From Halichoerus grypus (taxonomy: Eukaryota > Chordata > Mammalia > Carnivora > Phocidae): DNA of 64,000 nt. Below are positions 24,151-36,635 of this stretch, in pieces. The translations under genes and the position numbers were made by a program. The notes under the pieces were generated by a model. That model was given only the letters and a program-made list of their open reading frames with translations. It did not search any database and had not been told where the DNA came from. Within the stretch, counting starts at the first letter, position 1. Each line of letters opens with the position of its first letter. Where the stretch lies: assembly GCF_964656455.1 (NCBI RefSeq), contig NC_135712.1, positions 96,882,294 through 96,946,293 of the forward strand, given 5' to 3'.

Positions 24151-26300
24151 TTGTCTTTATGCCACTGATTTTTCAGGTCTTTTACACAGTATTATTGAAA
24201 AAGTAATGAATTGATGCAATGTGGTGGAAAAAAGTTCTACCTGGAAGAACTTAAAGTTAAAATAAAGATCCCACCCCACAGTCTTAAATTCACTCTTCTG
24301 TTCCCAAATGAAGCTCCTTGTATAGCTCCAAATAATGTTTATGCATTTCTTTCATGATTTTGTTAACCATACTTATTATTATTAATTCAGCAATAGAATA
24401 GATGCAGGTTTGTCTTACATAACTTTCACTCCCTCCATATTTTTACTGTTAACATTGTCCTGTTATTTTTACCTTTTTAAACACTATAACATACTGCAAT
24501 TTCCATATTTTATTAACTTCAGACACTATCTCTTGACCCCCTTATCCATGGTATGTGGTTGTTGACATCCTAGATTTCCCTTCCCACTTCTTCACAGTTT
24601 TAGTTAACTATATTATTAATTTCACATTGATAATATTAACTATATATGCAATCAGTTCTCAAGTCTGGTCCTACTATAAAGCTAGGGATGTCTGGGAATG
24701 AATTTTCAATTCAGTCGGTCTCAGTCTAGGCATTCATGAATATGTTGAGTTTGGGTTTGTATTAATTACCTGACATTTAAGCAGAAAGGTTGAGAATCTG
24801 CAGAACAGTCAGGATGGGCCACGCAGATAGAAAAAGAAAACCTGAGAATGGCAAAGCAGAGCTTTTCAAAATCCTTGGTGGGATCAGATGGTAATATTTT
24901 CATCTGAGGTCCTTTAATGGTCTCCAGGAGCCATGGAACCTTATACCTCCAACTGAGAGTATGCACATTGTCTAGCTTTGTGTAATTGCTTCCGTACATA
25001 TAGATGCTCATATCCTTTCAACTTTCATATTTTAATAAAAAATACTTTCATAGACATAAATAACTTTGTCTTTTAAGTTTCTGTCATTGCTCTGTTACTG
25101 AATGCTTGCACAGTAATCATAATTAAATATAAAATGATCTTTTCCTATAGATTATTTATAAACATGGAAATAATTATATGATTATTACTGTGTAATTATT
25201 GCACCCAAACCCAAGGCCATTATCTTGATTCAAAGCAAAAGAGAATGTGCAATGTTATATGGATTAACCTCTTTTATGTTCTGTCAAATGTGTACATTTT
25301 AATTTTTTTTTCCATTTGGCCATGATGCTTTTGTACACTTTTTAATCTTGTTTGTTAGTCTTTTTATTTTTAAATTGTTTTGTTGCTCATTTTTATTGCT
25401 GTTCATAGAAAATTGCCTTGGTTATAGTCTCAAGTTTATCAACATCATTGATCTTATTCTCTGAATCAAAAGATCCATATTCTCACTGAAGTATTCCTCC
25501 TTTTGCTTTCTGCTCCAATCTGGATCAGATGTTAAAAGGACTTGCTTAGGAACTTTAAACTTAGCATGGCTTTTTCATACAATTTAAGCCTGTATTAGAT
25601 CTGTTTTCCAGATATCTGTTTTCCCTTTTTCTTGATTGCATCTTCCATTTGCTTCTTTCTTTATGAATTTCTAAATATATGTATAGATCATCCTACCCTT
25701 GAGACGTAATTGATGTTTTAGAATTCTAGACAGAAAATAATTTCTTTGTGAGAAGGCTGATGTCAGTCTGAATCTTATTCTTTTGTAGGAAATCCTCCTT
25801 TTTTGTCTTGGTTAACTTTATTTTTTGATCTTTTAAAAACTTTTAAAATTGGTTTTTATCCTTCAGCTTCTGCAATTCCAAAGTAGTTTCATTTTTGTTA
25901 ATTCACTCTACTCAATGAATTTTTTCAATTTTAAAATTTGCTTCCTCCTTTAGGTCAAAAGAACTTGTTTTTAACTGTTTCATTAATATCTTCCCTCTCC
26001 CATGTTAACTGTTCTGTTTTTCTTTGTTGAACTGTTAGGAAGTTGTCTCTATAGCATTTATTTTTCTCTTATGTTTCCCATTTTTTTTTGCTTTTTTGCT
26101 GTATTCTAGACTCTTAAAGTCAGTCTTCTAACCATTCTAGTCAGTGCTTTATATTAAAAAGAAAATTACTAATGTCAGATAGTTATTTTATTCTTATTCT
26201 TTCTTCAGAGTATCCATATTTTGTTAATGAATTTCACCTTTTAAAAATTATCTTAAGATACTAATTTCTTTTGTAAAAATTATCAAATTATTTCCTTGTT
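24151..26300. other. AT-rich stretch, possibly old L1/HAL1 antisense in its second half
   Basis: From about 25300 T-rich text such as ATTTGCTTCCTCCTTTAGG and TTCCCTCTCCCATGTTAAC resembles a very old L1-type element on the minus strand. Weak call. A minus-strand frame at 24766-25011 (81 codons) has no recognisable domain. Confidence 0.3.
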
Positions 26301-26316
26301 GATTTTAGTATTTTTA

Positions 26317-26533
26317 TTTTATTTTATTTTTTTATTATTATTATTTTTTTAAGATTTTATTTGTTTGACAGAGAGAGGCACAGCGAGAGAGGGAACACAA
26401 GCAGGGGGAGTGGGAGAGGGAGAAGCAGGCTTCCCGCCGAGCAGGGAGCCCGATGCGGGGCTCGATCCCAGGACCCCGGGATCATGACCCGAGCCGAAGG
26501 CAGACGCTTAACGACTGAGCCACCCAGGCGCCC
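26317..26533 (-). mobile_element. Can-SINE, minus strand, 16-bp TSD
   Basis: A long T-rich tail, AAGATTTTATTTGTTTGACA, then a nearly consensus body retaining several CpGs, ending GCCACCCAGGCGCCC. The TSD is GATTTTAGTATTTTTA at 26301-26316 and GATTTTAGTGTTTTTA at 26534-26549. The many intact CpGs suggest a young copy. Confidence 0.95.
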
Positions 26534-26549
26534 GATTTTAGTGTTTTTA

Positions 26550-27816
26550 ATGTATATTTCACATATCTATGCATGCTTGTTTCAACATTTATACTTAAAA
26601 TGGAAAGAATAGGCTGGCTGAAATGATAGCAGGCAGGAGTTCATTCCTTTTGCTAATGTATTCCCCAATGGTTTTTGAATGGGTAACTTGCTAGAAGTGT
26701 AATACCCATTTGTAGAGTAATTTCCCCAGAAGGGTTTTGTTCATGATCTATGGAGAAGTGACCAAGAGCAAACTGTACTCTCTAAAATGTAAAAATGGGG
26801 AAAGCTTTAACTCTGCAATGCTCACGCTAAAGTCCTTGCACCTGTGAAGTCGTTTGTTCAGTTTCCTCAGAGACTTGCCTGGAGATCAAAAGGAAGATAG
26901 CAGTGCTAGGAGAGGAGTGGAGTAAAGATAAGATTGTTTCTGTTATAGATCTTCAATTAATTACCCAATCTGTGGCCTTACTTTCAATTTCTCTTTGTAT
27001 CTCCTGGCCCCACACTTCTGCAGGGTTCTGAAAAGACAGACTCCCAACTTCAGGTCAGTCTTCTCCTGCCTGTATTATAGAAGGAGTTTTGTGTTGTATT
27101 TCATTCACTTGTACACTCATATCTGCTGTTCAAATTCCTAAGTTGTTTAAAATGGTATTTTAAATAATAACACTGCTAACTTTACTGTTGTAGATTTTAT
27201 TTTCATTTTAATTCTACTGTTGTAGAATAATTTTTAATTATTAATTTAATAATTTTTCCAATTATTTATATGGAATTTTAATAGAAATCAGATGAAATTT
27301 TATATGCTCAGCTTGCCATCCTGAATTGGAATCATGTATGGATAATAAAACTCTCATAATAACTTCCCACCCTCGCTCCCCATTTCAGGGTCTGAGCAAA
27401 GGACCCTGGGCATATTTGGCTCCAGTTAACACTCATTTACACTCACCTATTCTTGAACTGATTTACATTCTTAATCTTTCACCCTAAAAAGCCTGTTTTC
27501 TTTTCAGTCATATGCCTTCAATAAACATTTGCTCATAGTTTGGACCATTCTATTCTTGAGTGTCACTGGCTTGATTTTTTTTTATTTTGAACTATTAATA
27601 AATCATTTCTCTTTAAAATTCCACAGACAGATCCATTTTTTCCAGACTCATTCTATTTACATTAGTGATGGGTATGGTAGAAAATAGTTATAAGGATAGT
27701 ATGATGGCCTATTCTAGTTTGAAGTCAGTAGGAATGGAAAAAATGGACAGATTCAAAAGGCATTAAAGAATAAAATCAAAAGGACTGTAGATTGACAAAA
27801 TACATGGGATTATTTT
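26550..27816. other. Unassigned stretch
   Basis: No coding signal. TTTTTAATTATTAATTTAAT-type AT runs lie near 27230. The segment at 26620-27080 is less AT-rich and may be the end of an old repeat. Confidence 0.4.
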
Positions 27817-27830
27817 TCTAGGTCATGAAA

Positions 27831-28028
27831 AATTTTTTTTAAAGATTTTATTTATTTATTTGACAGAGACAGAGATAGCGAGAGCAGGAACACAAGCAGG
27901 GGGAGTGGGAGAGGGAGAAGCAGGCTTCCTGCTGAGCAGGGAGCCTGATGTGGGACTCTATCCCAGGACCCTGGGATCTCGGCCTGAGCCGAAGGCAGAC
28001 GCTTAACGACTGAGCCACCCAGGTACCC
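27831..28028 (-). mobile_element. Can-SINE, minus strand, perfect 14-bp TSD
   Basis: Poly-T, AAAGATTTTATTTATTTATT, then the standard body to GCCACCCAGGTACCC. TCTAGGTCATGAAA flanks it at 27817-27830 and 28029-28042. Confidence 0.95.
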
Positions 28029-28484
28029 TCTAGGTCATGAAATTAAATGAATGAACTATCATTTAATAACCTACAGAACGTGATGAATAGATTTGAAAGA
28101 GACATCATAAAATCAGTTTTGACCTTTTGTAGTTTGAATCCCTTGCAAGACATACCTGAGGATGCCTATATAGATAGTTGTACTTGTGAGAATTTGGCAC
28201 CTACAGATAGTGATTATAGCAAAATCAGGAATGTATCATCAGGGCATAAAATATAGAAGGAGAAGAAAAGATGGACCAAGATGGGGAGAGTATTGATAAA
28301 TTCCATCATTCCATCACGTAATAGTCTGCATAGAACCTGAGAACTTGGAAAAGGAGATTATTGGAGCATGAAGAAAAGAAGAGGAAAAATAAATGTTTTT
28401 AGGGAGCTGCACAAAGAAGGAAGCCTAAGGGAGTCTGAAGATCCATGTCCTGGTCAACAAAGAAAAGCATAGGCAATATACTTA

Positions 28485-28600
28485 ATCAATGAACATTGTC
28501 AGCACCTACTATATTCTAGGCTTTGAATTCTAGGCCCTGAGGGTACAGTGGGGGGAAAAATAAATAAATAAAACAGTCCATGTCCTCAAAAATTTAAAAT
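28485..28600 (+). repeat. Possible L2-type fragment
   Basis: CAGCACCTACTATATTCTAG, then GCCCTGAGGGTACAGTG and CAGTCCATGTCCTCAAAAAT, parallels the common AGCACCTACTATGTGCCAGG, GGGGATACAG, GTCCCTGCCCTCA pattern. Confidence 0.5.
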
Positions 28601-29699
28601 GTGGCATGAAATATGGCCATTGTGCAATTAAATGAAAGTGTGGTACATACCAAAATGAACAAACATAGTATGCTATTGGCGTATATAAATATTTTGGAAA
28701 AAGTAATGCTTAAGCTGTGACTAAAAGGTGATTAATTCATATTAGTCTAACAAAGTTGGAGTTTATACAGTACCATAGAATAAAGAAGAGGAAGACAAAA
28801 AAGAAAGTGGATGGGACACCTCAGAGAAAACCAGTCTAATTTCTCTGTCTACAGTTTATTAAATAAAGAAATGAAAAATGCAGATTTTGAAATGTCCTGG
28901 AAATTTGCATAAATAGCTGAAACTGTTTTTAATGTGCTGAAAAGAAGGACAGAGGAGGAGAGGTACAACCAGTTTCCATGAAACTGAGTGATTTTGGAAC
29001 ATATGCACTTATGCACTGTATGATGAGAATCTGATGGATCATAGTCTGAAGCTTTTTAGTATGTTCAAAATTATCAATGGATCACAATTTAAAAGATTTG
29101 ATAATTAGATTTAAACTCTTTTAAACTTTGGCACAATATATGAATTTAAAACCCTGACAGTTAATAAAGAAGTGATTTGGTTTTCAACTTTCCACCCCAA
29201 TTTTAATGACAATTTTAATATTCTTGCAAAAACACAAAGAATATCCAAATAACTTTGAAAAAGTCTCACTTTCTATAAATTGAGGAATATGCATCATCTT
29301 AGATAGATCATGTTCTTAATAACAGTGCTTAAAATTAAGTATCTAACCTATACAACTTCTTGAGTGATCTCCATAGTTTTCTTGACCTTTTAGTAGACAA
29401 AATTTTCGGGGAAAAGATCATCTTGGTAAGTTCTTAAAAGTCAAAAGGAAATCTAAAGGCTATTTTTAAGAATTGGAAAAGGCCAAAACACTTAAAATCT
29501 TGCAACATTGTGTTTTTTTTCACACTACAGGAACTATGTTCAAATGGCAGTTTCAGAATGAAGTCATTTTAAATTTGCCACTATGTGGCAAGTTGCTCTC
29601 TAAATTCTTAAGAAGCTGCTTCTACATTAGTATGTTAGAGATTTGACAAAAATAACTTATTTCTGAGTCACCTGGTAGGTAACTAACCACCAAGGGGTT

Positions 29700-29830
29700 A
29701 GGTATTTTATATATATAAAATGCACATTATAAATTATATAGTGTGTAATATGTAATCACCTATATAAATATATGTAATATATACATACATATATGTATAT
29801 GTACACATATGCACATATACATTATCACAC
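29700..29830 (+). repeat. AT/TATG-rich simple-sequence patch
   Basis: Alternating purine-pyrimidine text (TATATATA, ATACATACATATATGT, ACACATATGCACATATAC) over about 130 bp. Confidence 0.7.
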
Positions 29831-31362
29831 ACATGCTAGCAAATAGCTTAGGATATTTTTGCTATGGCAATTTGGATAACTAATGCAAAATTTTAAGAAA
29901 AAGTTTAGAAACTTAAGAGAAATTTCATATTTTATATTAGAAAAAAAGGACATTAAAAATGAAAAAGAATTTTATTGAAAAGCCAAAAGACTTTCTTTTG
30001 ATATTTGTATAAGTCTTTTTTAAAGTTAAAAAGAAACTCACAGATTAGAACTTCAAGTCATTTTCACCAAAGACTAGGATTTAATGGAGATACCATAGGG
30101 ACTGCTTTGAAGGAATGGAGGAAGAAAAAAAAGAAAGAAAGAAAGGTCAGGAGTTCTGAACATTTGTTTCCACTTTATCCAAAATAAATAGGTTTCTTTT
30201 TATTAACATTATATACCGAGGTCCTGAGTTTCTTTTTTATCAAAAAGAAGCAGCAGCAAACAAATTCAGGGGGAAAAAAGGAAAAAAGAAAAAAAATGAC
30301 ATCTATTCCAAATCTAGACTAACTTCTTTTCCAAATAGAAACAAAAACAAAAATTCCAAGAGGATGGGACTTGAGCAGTATCTGTGAACATCCCCGGAAT
30401 CTCGTTGGTTATTTCATCTCTACCCCCATCTCTCTACGTATTTTGGTTTCCTTTTTAAGGACAGAAAAGATGAGATGGTGGTGAGAAAGGTACATACATA
30501 TGAGTACTTGTCTCTTATTAATCTTTTTTATCTGTGTGATAGAATAACCACCTCTTGGTAAAATACCTTTGAATTGTTTGAACTTGGTGAGGTAAATGGC
30601 CATAGATATGATGGGAGAACAATAGTTTCAGTGAGGGACTCTTTCATTACCTCAACCCATTGATATCTAAGACCATTTAAAACTCTGAAGTTTTCAAGGA
30701 TGGATTATCTAGATTTAGTTCAAACATTTGTTAAGTTCTAAATGTAAAGACTTTAAAATGTGCAAAGGCAACAGGTATATTTATAATGAGATATAATTCA
30801 AGTTAGAATTTGCTTGAGAGAGTTGTAAATTAAATATTAGGACAACATAGAAAAAAACTGAGTTTACTTTTCGCCAGGAAAAGGAAGATGAGAGAGCTTC
30901 ATGGAGCAATCTTTTATAAAGGCCAATAAGTGTCCTTGACTTTTGCCCCAAGGAGACATTATTATGATGTACCATAAGCAAACCTGCTCTTTGATGTGGA
31001 AGGGCATACTATCTCTATATTCTAAGGCTGTCTGCTATACATCCTTGAAAAGATGGTCTGGAACAAAGTTAGTTGGTGTCCCTGCTCACAGATGGACAGA
31101 AATGTGAGGGACTGATGGAGAATGTCTCCCAAAAGAGGCCATGTGGCTACTTCAATAAGCCAGATGAGAGATGCCTGGAATAGGGGAGCAAACATGGGAA
31201 TTAAAGGAAGAAGAGTAAAGCCAAAAACATCACACAGGTGGGCTAAAAGAACTGAATAGAGATTGTTTGAAAAGGGAGAAAGAAGAATGTCTGAGGATTG
31301 GGATATAGAGAAAGGATACATATTTTTGATAGTAAAAATAACTATACTTGGATAGATGCTAT

Positions 31363-31528
31363 ATTTTTAATTTTTTTATTGGAGCAAGGTACATATAACC
31401 ATTGCCACTTTAACCATTTTATTTTATTTTTATTTTTTTAAGTAATCTCTATGCCTAGCATGGGGCTCCAACTCATGACCCTGAGATCAAGAGTCACATG
31501 CTCTACCAACTGAGCCAGCCAGGTGCCC
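31363..31528 (-). mobile_element. Can-SINE fused to an L1-like tail
   Basis: On the minus strand a 5'-truncated or internally shortened SINE (ends at GCCAGCCAGGTGCCC on the plus strand) is followed by an A-rich tail, about 45 bp that resemble an L1 3' terminus (TGGTTAAAGTGGCAATGG, TATGTACCTTGCTCC), and a second A-rich tail. TAGATGCTAT flanks the whole unit at 31353-31362 and 31532-31541; the extended 13-bp TSD has two mismatches. Confidence 0.75.
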
Positions 31529-32194
31529 GTGTAGATGCTATCTTGATCATTAATTGACAAATAAAAATTGGCCCAGAAATTCACATATAAATAATTCACA
31601 AAAATATTGTGTTTATAATCTTCGTCAGTTAAAATATTAAAGTTTTTACTTAGAAATTGAATGTAGAAAATACCATTTCTGTATAGAGAATAATATCTTT
31701 GTTATTGAATCTTCTATGTAGTAACTGATTTGCTTGACGATCAGCACCTTGGATGCTAAGTATATTTCAGTTGTAAGGAAAAAAAGATCTTTTCAGAGCT
31801 AAATGATAGGCAAGTGCATTTAACTAATAAATAACCTTGAATTTAGTATACATTCTAAGAAGTCTGGAAATAATGGTAAAAGCCAATCATAATTGTATAT
31901 ATTTCACTATGAGAAAATTACAATTATGTTTACTTCATGTTATATATGATGGATACATGATTTATTTTAGCTCCTGCAGTTGACAATTTAGTTATCAACA
32001 AAAAATGAAATCCATTATTTTGTATATTAGTAATCTGAATTATAAAAGCATGCAGAAGTTAACGGAAAGCTTTATTTGTACTCACAGAAAATCCAAACTG
32101 TGTGTTAAAGAAAAGAGGTAAATATTAAGAGTGAAAATTTACAGTGTGATTTTGGATTGATAATTTAAATCAGTTTGAAAATAATGCAAAAGCA

Positions 32195-32382
32195 GGGGTG
32201 CCTGGGTGGCTCAGTTGGTTGAGTGGTGGGCTCTTGGTTTCTGCTCAGGTCATGATCTTCCAGTGGGGAGATACAGCCCCTTGTTGGGCTCCCCATGGGC
32301 TCTCTGTGAGGAGTCTGCTTCCCCTCTGCCCATGCCCCCCTGCACGTGCTCTCTCTCTCAAATAAATAAATAAATCTTTAAG
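32195..32382 (+). mobile_element. Can-SINE, diverged subfamily
   Basis: GGGGTGCCTGGGTGGCTCAG is followed by TTGGTTGAGTGGTGGGCTCT, a variant head, and CCCTGCACGTGCTCTCTC; the tail is AAATAAATAAATAAATCTTT. The TSD is not clear. Confidence 0.9.
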
Positions 32383-33488
32383 AAATATACAAATGCAAAT
32401 AAAACTTGTATATACTCTTTTAAGAATATTTATATAGTAAATGCTTTATGGAGTAAGACCTAGAAAAAGCAGAGCTACAATAATGTTCATGATTTAAGGC
32501 ATGTGTATTCATAATGAGAATGCCTGAACTTTAAAAATGGATTTTAAATACTAGGGGGAAAATGAGGTCCTTGGTAGTCATATGTCTACATTATAACTCA
32601 AAAGAATATTGAAAATTTTTACTTCAAAGCATTGATTGTTCCTAATTTGTTTCTTAATTTTGTCATGTTTTACATCTTATTTTTTCCCAATTCATAATCA
32701 ACAGTATTATTCCAAAATTCAGGAAAAATAACTGACACGAATGGAGCTTTATCAGATAAAATTCACTGTGAGAAGATAAAACAAAATTTTGTCATATTTA
32801 AGATGAAAATAGCTTGGTGTTATAGAAAGCTATGCTCTGAAAATCGAGATTTCTGATGTCATTTCCAGTTTTATAATTTTTTGGTTTTATAACTTTATCC
32901 CCTTTCCTATAGCCTGTTCTAAAATTTTATTTAAAGGGATAGAAAGAAAATTAGGGCAGAAAAATGGTTAAAAGAAAGAAGAACAAGAGGCGAGAAAGAA
33001 AACAAACCACTTCTGTGATGGTTTGCAAAAGGCCAAGGGAAACCTTAGAACTGCCAGAGAAAGAATGGGTAGGCTACGCCCTCCCCCCCCCCCACCTTAA
33101 GACATGGAAATTCAAAATCCCAATCCTGAATAAACCACAGAATTTTTAAAAATTAAGATGAAACAAAGCTTCAGATGGAAGTACCTTATGAGTACTATTG
33201 CCTGAGGATTATTACAACTATTTGTATTTTAGAACAATTCTCTGAATCTAATTATCATAAAACATTTAAAACAAAAAAACAAATATCTGATTGAGTCTAC
33301 TGTTAGTAGTTTGTGACCTAAAAGGCCTTAAGTCATTCAAAGAGGAATGAAAAAAAATTTTTTTTTAAGGATAAGGATAATCCTAGTGGGCAATTTACTT
33401 AAAGTGAGTTTGCAAAAATACATTTCTCTGTTTCATTTCACTGTGCAGACATAGTTTCTGAGAAAGCTGAGCTTCTTTACTTTTTTTT
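32383..33488. other. Unassigned AT-rich stretch
   Basis: No gene seen. A 61-codon frame at 32964-33149 starts with a Lys/Arg-rich run encoded by AAAGAAAGAAG-type sequence and has no recognisable domain. A run of ten C lies near 33083-33092. Confidence 0.45.
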
Positions 33489-33757
33489 AAATTTTATTTT
33501 ATTATGTTATGTTAATCACCATACATTACATCATTAGTTTTTGATGTAGTGTTCCATGATTCATTGTTTGTGTATAACACCCAGTGCTCCATTCAATACG
33601 TGCCCTCTATAACACCCATCACCAGGCTAACCCATCCCTCCACCTCCCTCCCCTCCAGAAACCCTCAGTTTGTTTCTCAGAGTCCATAGTCTCTCATGGT
33701 TCATCTCCCCCTCCGATATCCCCCCCTTCATTCTTCCCTTCCTGCTATCTTTTTCTT
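33489..33757 (-). mobile_element. Carnivore L1 3' end, minus strand, first of a tandem pair
   Basis: Reads TTATTTTATTATGTTATG, TTTTTGATGTAGTGTTCC, ACACCCAGTGCTCCATTC, GTCCATAGTCTCTCATGG and CTTCCCTTCCTGCTATC. Confidence 0.9.
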
Positions 33758-33977
33758 TTTTTTAATTATTATGTTATGTTAATCACCATACATTACATCA
33801 TTAGTTTTTGTTGTAGTGTTCCATGTTTCATTGTTTGCATATAACACCCAGTACTCCATTCAGTACGTGCCCTCTTTAATACCCATCGCCAGGCTAACCC
33901 ATCCCCCCACCCCCTCCCCTCTAGAACCCTCGGTGTGTTTCTCAGAGCCCACAGTCTCTCATGGTTCCTCTAACATT
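33758..33977 (-). mobile_element. Carnivore L1 3' end, minus strand, second of a tandem pair
   Basis: A second poly-T tail (33757-33767) begins immediately after the first copy, followed by the same L1 3' sequence up to ACAGTCTCTCATGGTTCCTC. It differs from its neighbour at several bases (for example TTTTTGTTGTAGTGTTCC). I found no TSD. Confidence 0.88.
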
Positions 33978-34658
33978 CATGGCTGGAATAGAAGAGTTGG
34001 AAGAGGCATTGTTCCTGCACCTCTCTCCTTACAGATATCCATGTATCACTTGTATCCTGCAAATTTAAAGGGTTTCTAAAAAAAGGTGAGCAGCTGCAGG
34101 ACACCTGACACTACCTGTCCGCTACTCCCCACCACAGCTAAACACTTTTCAGAGAAAAGTGTCTATTGGGTAATTCATTTTCTTCCTTAGAAGCTAGTGC
34201 TACTCTTTTTAAGCAAACTGATTACTATTATTAAGAAATTAATAGCTTTCCTGCAATTGAAATGTCCAAAGCCCTGTTCTTTCTGACAATATATTTGAAA
34301 TAATTAAAGAGCTGGCAGCTATTCAGATAAACTTTAAAAATATTTTCCAAAAGAAAGGCAACTCTTTTATAGCTATTTCTGCTAGTCTTAGACTATACTT
34401 ATAATCAGAACTAACACAACTGCCAGTGATACATTCATAAAGAAGAGTTTTCAGCTGATGAACTGAAAGAGAAAAAAAATGTAACTATAGCCAATTTTTG
34501 TGACACTCCCTTGGGAAACCATCTTTCATTGGTCAAACAAATGTATAAAACTTTAAATGACAGACTTATGGTATTAAAATAGGGAATATGTATATAAGTG
34601 TTATAAAGGGAATATATTTTTGACAATGGTTTATAAAACATATTTTTGAAATAAGAAA
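33978..34658. other. Unassigned stretch
   Basis: No frame or family recognised. Confidence 0.4.
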
Positions 34659-34670
34659 CGTTGAAATTTA

Positions 34671-34880
34671 TTTTTTTATTTTTTTATTTTTTAAAGATTT
34701 TATTTATTTATTTGACAGAGAGAGACACAGTGAGAGAGGGAACACAAGCAGGGGGAGTGGGAGAGGGAGAAGCAGGCTTCCCACCGAGCAGGGAGCCCAA
34801 TGTGGGGCTCGATCCCAGGACCTGGGATCATGACCTGAGCCGAAGGCAGACGCTTAACGACTGAGCCACCCAGGAGCCCC
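34671..34880 (-). mobile_element. Can-SINE, minus strand
   Basis: AAAGATTTTATTTATTTATT through ATCATGACCTGAGCCGAAGG to GCCACCCAGGAGCCCC. Flanks CGTTGAAATTTA (34659-34670) and TCTTGAAATTTA (34885-34896) suggest a short TSD. Confidence 0.92.
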
Positions 34881-35371
34881 TGTTTCTTGAAATTTAATAA
34901 TAAACATACATTTTTCAAAGCACAGCACTAAGTTTCTGGAAGATAAGTATAGCCACTTGAATAGTTTTGCTTAAAGGAGTTTTTTTGTTTTTTTTTTTTC
35001 CTTTGTAAGGAGATGCATCTATCCTTGTCAGTGTAGATACCAGTGAGGAAATGTAGCAGCCAACTGTTTAACTGGATCAGAGTGTTTAATTTACTGATCA
35101 AAGAGAATGATACATTTAGGGGAGAGGATCTTCATTTTGTAAATACCCTAAATGCAATTTTTTGAAGGTACTTTAACAATTTTATTTGAAGGATATATAT
35201 ACGAACATACATATTAGCTTATATGACTTGATACGTGGTATACAAATACATATTGGGTAGCTTATTCCCTGTTATTTTTATAATCTCTTCAGCTTAAGAA
35301 AAATTTTTTTCAGATGAAAAATAGCAAATTAGATTCAAATGAAAAAAATGTTCTTTTGAAAAGGAACTACA

Positions 35372-35565
35372 GGGGCGCCTGAGTGGCTCAGTCATTAAGC
35401 ATCTGCCTTTGGCTAATGTCAGGATCTCAGGGTCCTGAGATCGAGTCCCACATCGGGCTCCCTGCTTAATGGGAAGCCTGCTTCTCCCTCTCCCACTCCC
35501 CCTGCTTGTGTTCCCTCTCTCGCTGTGTGTCTGTCAAATAAATAAATAAAATCTTAAAAAAAAAA
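35372..35565 (+). mobile_element. Can-SINE
   Basis: GGGGCGCCTGAGTGGCTCAG head, CT-rich segment, AATAAATAAATAAAATCTTA and A-tail. The TSD is unclear. Confidence 0.92.
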
Positions 35566-36240
35566 AGAAATAAGTACAAAAATAATTCACATAATTTATT
35601 TAATTTTGTTTTTTGTACTTACGAGTTTAGACTGCATTTTTTTCTTAAGAATGAAGCTACTTAATTCATTCACCTTTAATGCATGATTATTAAGTTAGTC
35701 CAATTGATAAGTTAATAATTTCTATTATCCATCTGTAATTCTGACTTTCAACTGATCCAGGTGAATAGAAAAAGGAAAATGTCAAAAATGTAAATTAGAA
35801 AATAATCACTGTTTCCAGGATATTTAAATTAATCAACTGTAAGATTAATTGTTCTACTTTTTTGCTAGTTTTATTTATTTTGTACTACGGTTCTGGGATA
35901 GATTGATTATGTCCTGCAGTACCACTAAATTGACCAAAGATCAGTAACATCAAAATAAATTTAGAAATAAAAAACTTAGCTGTTGAAAATTTTTGTATGA
36001 TTACATTATTGGTATATGATTCAAAACTATTTATTTCCCAGACCCTTATGGAAAAATGTTCTTTATGAGTTTAAGGTTAAGCCTTAGGGACAGTGTCAAA
36101 AATAAACTATATCTTACTTGGGGTTAGTAATGAAGATGATTTGGAAATTGTCCAAGAGCAGAAAGCATAGTAGGGGTGGAAGAGAGCAGATAAAGTCTAT
36201 GTAATGTCCCAGAATATTGGAGCATGTAGAGAAAGACGAT
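35566..36240. other. Unassigned AT-rich stretch
   Basis: Nothing recognised. Confidence 0.4.
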
Positions 36241-36242
36241 TG

Positions 36243-36635
36243 CTTTAGTTCAGACTGCTATAGCAAAATACTATAGACTGGTTGCTTTAAACAAAAAACA
36301 TTTATTTCTCACAGTTCTGGAAGCAGGAAATTCCAGGATTAAGATGCTGACAGATTCAGTTTCTGACAAGAGCCCTCTTCTTGGTTTGCAAATGGTTACA
36401 TTCTTGCTGTACCCTCTCATGATGGTGGAAAGGGAGGGAAGGAGAGAGAGAGACAGAGAGACAAAAAGATATATCCTGCCTCTCTTTTTATAAGACATTA
36501 TCTCATCATGAAGATCCCACTCTCATGACCTAATCTAACCCTCATTACCTCCCAAAGGCACTATTTCCAACTACCATCATACTGGGGGTTAGGGCTTAAA
36601 CATGAATTTGGGAGGGACACATTCAGTCTATAGGA
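36243..36635 (-). mobile_element. MLT1-type (ERVL-MaLR) LTR, minus strand
   Basis: CTATAGACTGGTTGCTTTAA, AACATTTATTTCTCACAGTT and CTGGAAGCAGGAAATTCCAG are the reverse complement of the MLT1 3' end. CTCATGACCTAATCTAACCC and CATTCAGTCTATAG mark the other end. A solo LTR remnant with an internal GAGA-rich insertion. No internal retroviral genes are nearby. Confidence 0.78.

Larger units (their letters stand above)
28043..31349. other. Unassigned AT-rich stretch
   Basis: Besides a possible L2-type fragment near 28485-28600 and the AT/TATG-rich patch at 29700-29830 I recognise nothing. A minus-strand frame of 99 codons at 31022-31321 has no recognisable domain and is probably chance. Confidence 0.4.

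Noticed and set aside
29700..29830. Regularly spaced short repeats considered as an array
   Set aside because: Only AT/TATG simple sequence; no conserved repeat-spacer pattern. A CRISPR array is not expected in mammalian DNA.
31022..31321. 99-codon minus-strand frame with hydrophobic stretches
   Set aside because: Hydrophobicity follows from T-rich codons. I recognise no family and see no pseudogene hallmarks such as a poly-A tail or TSD.
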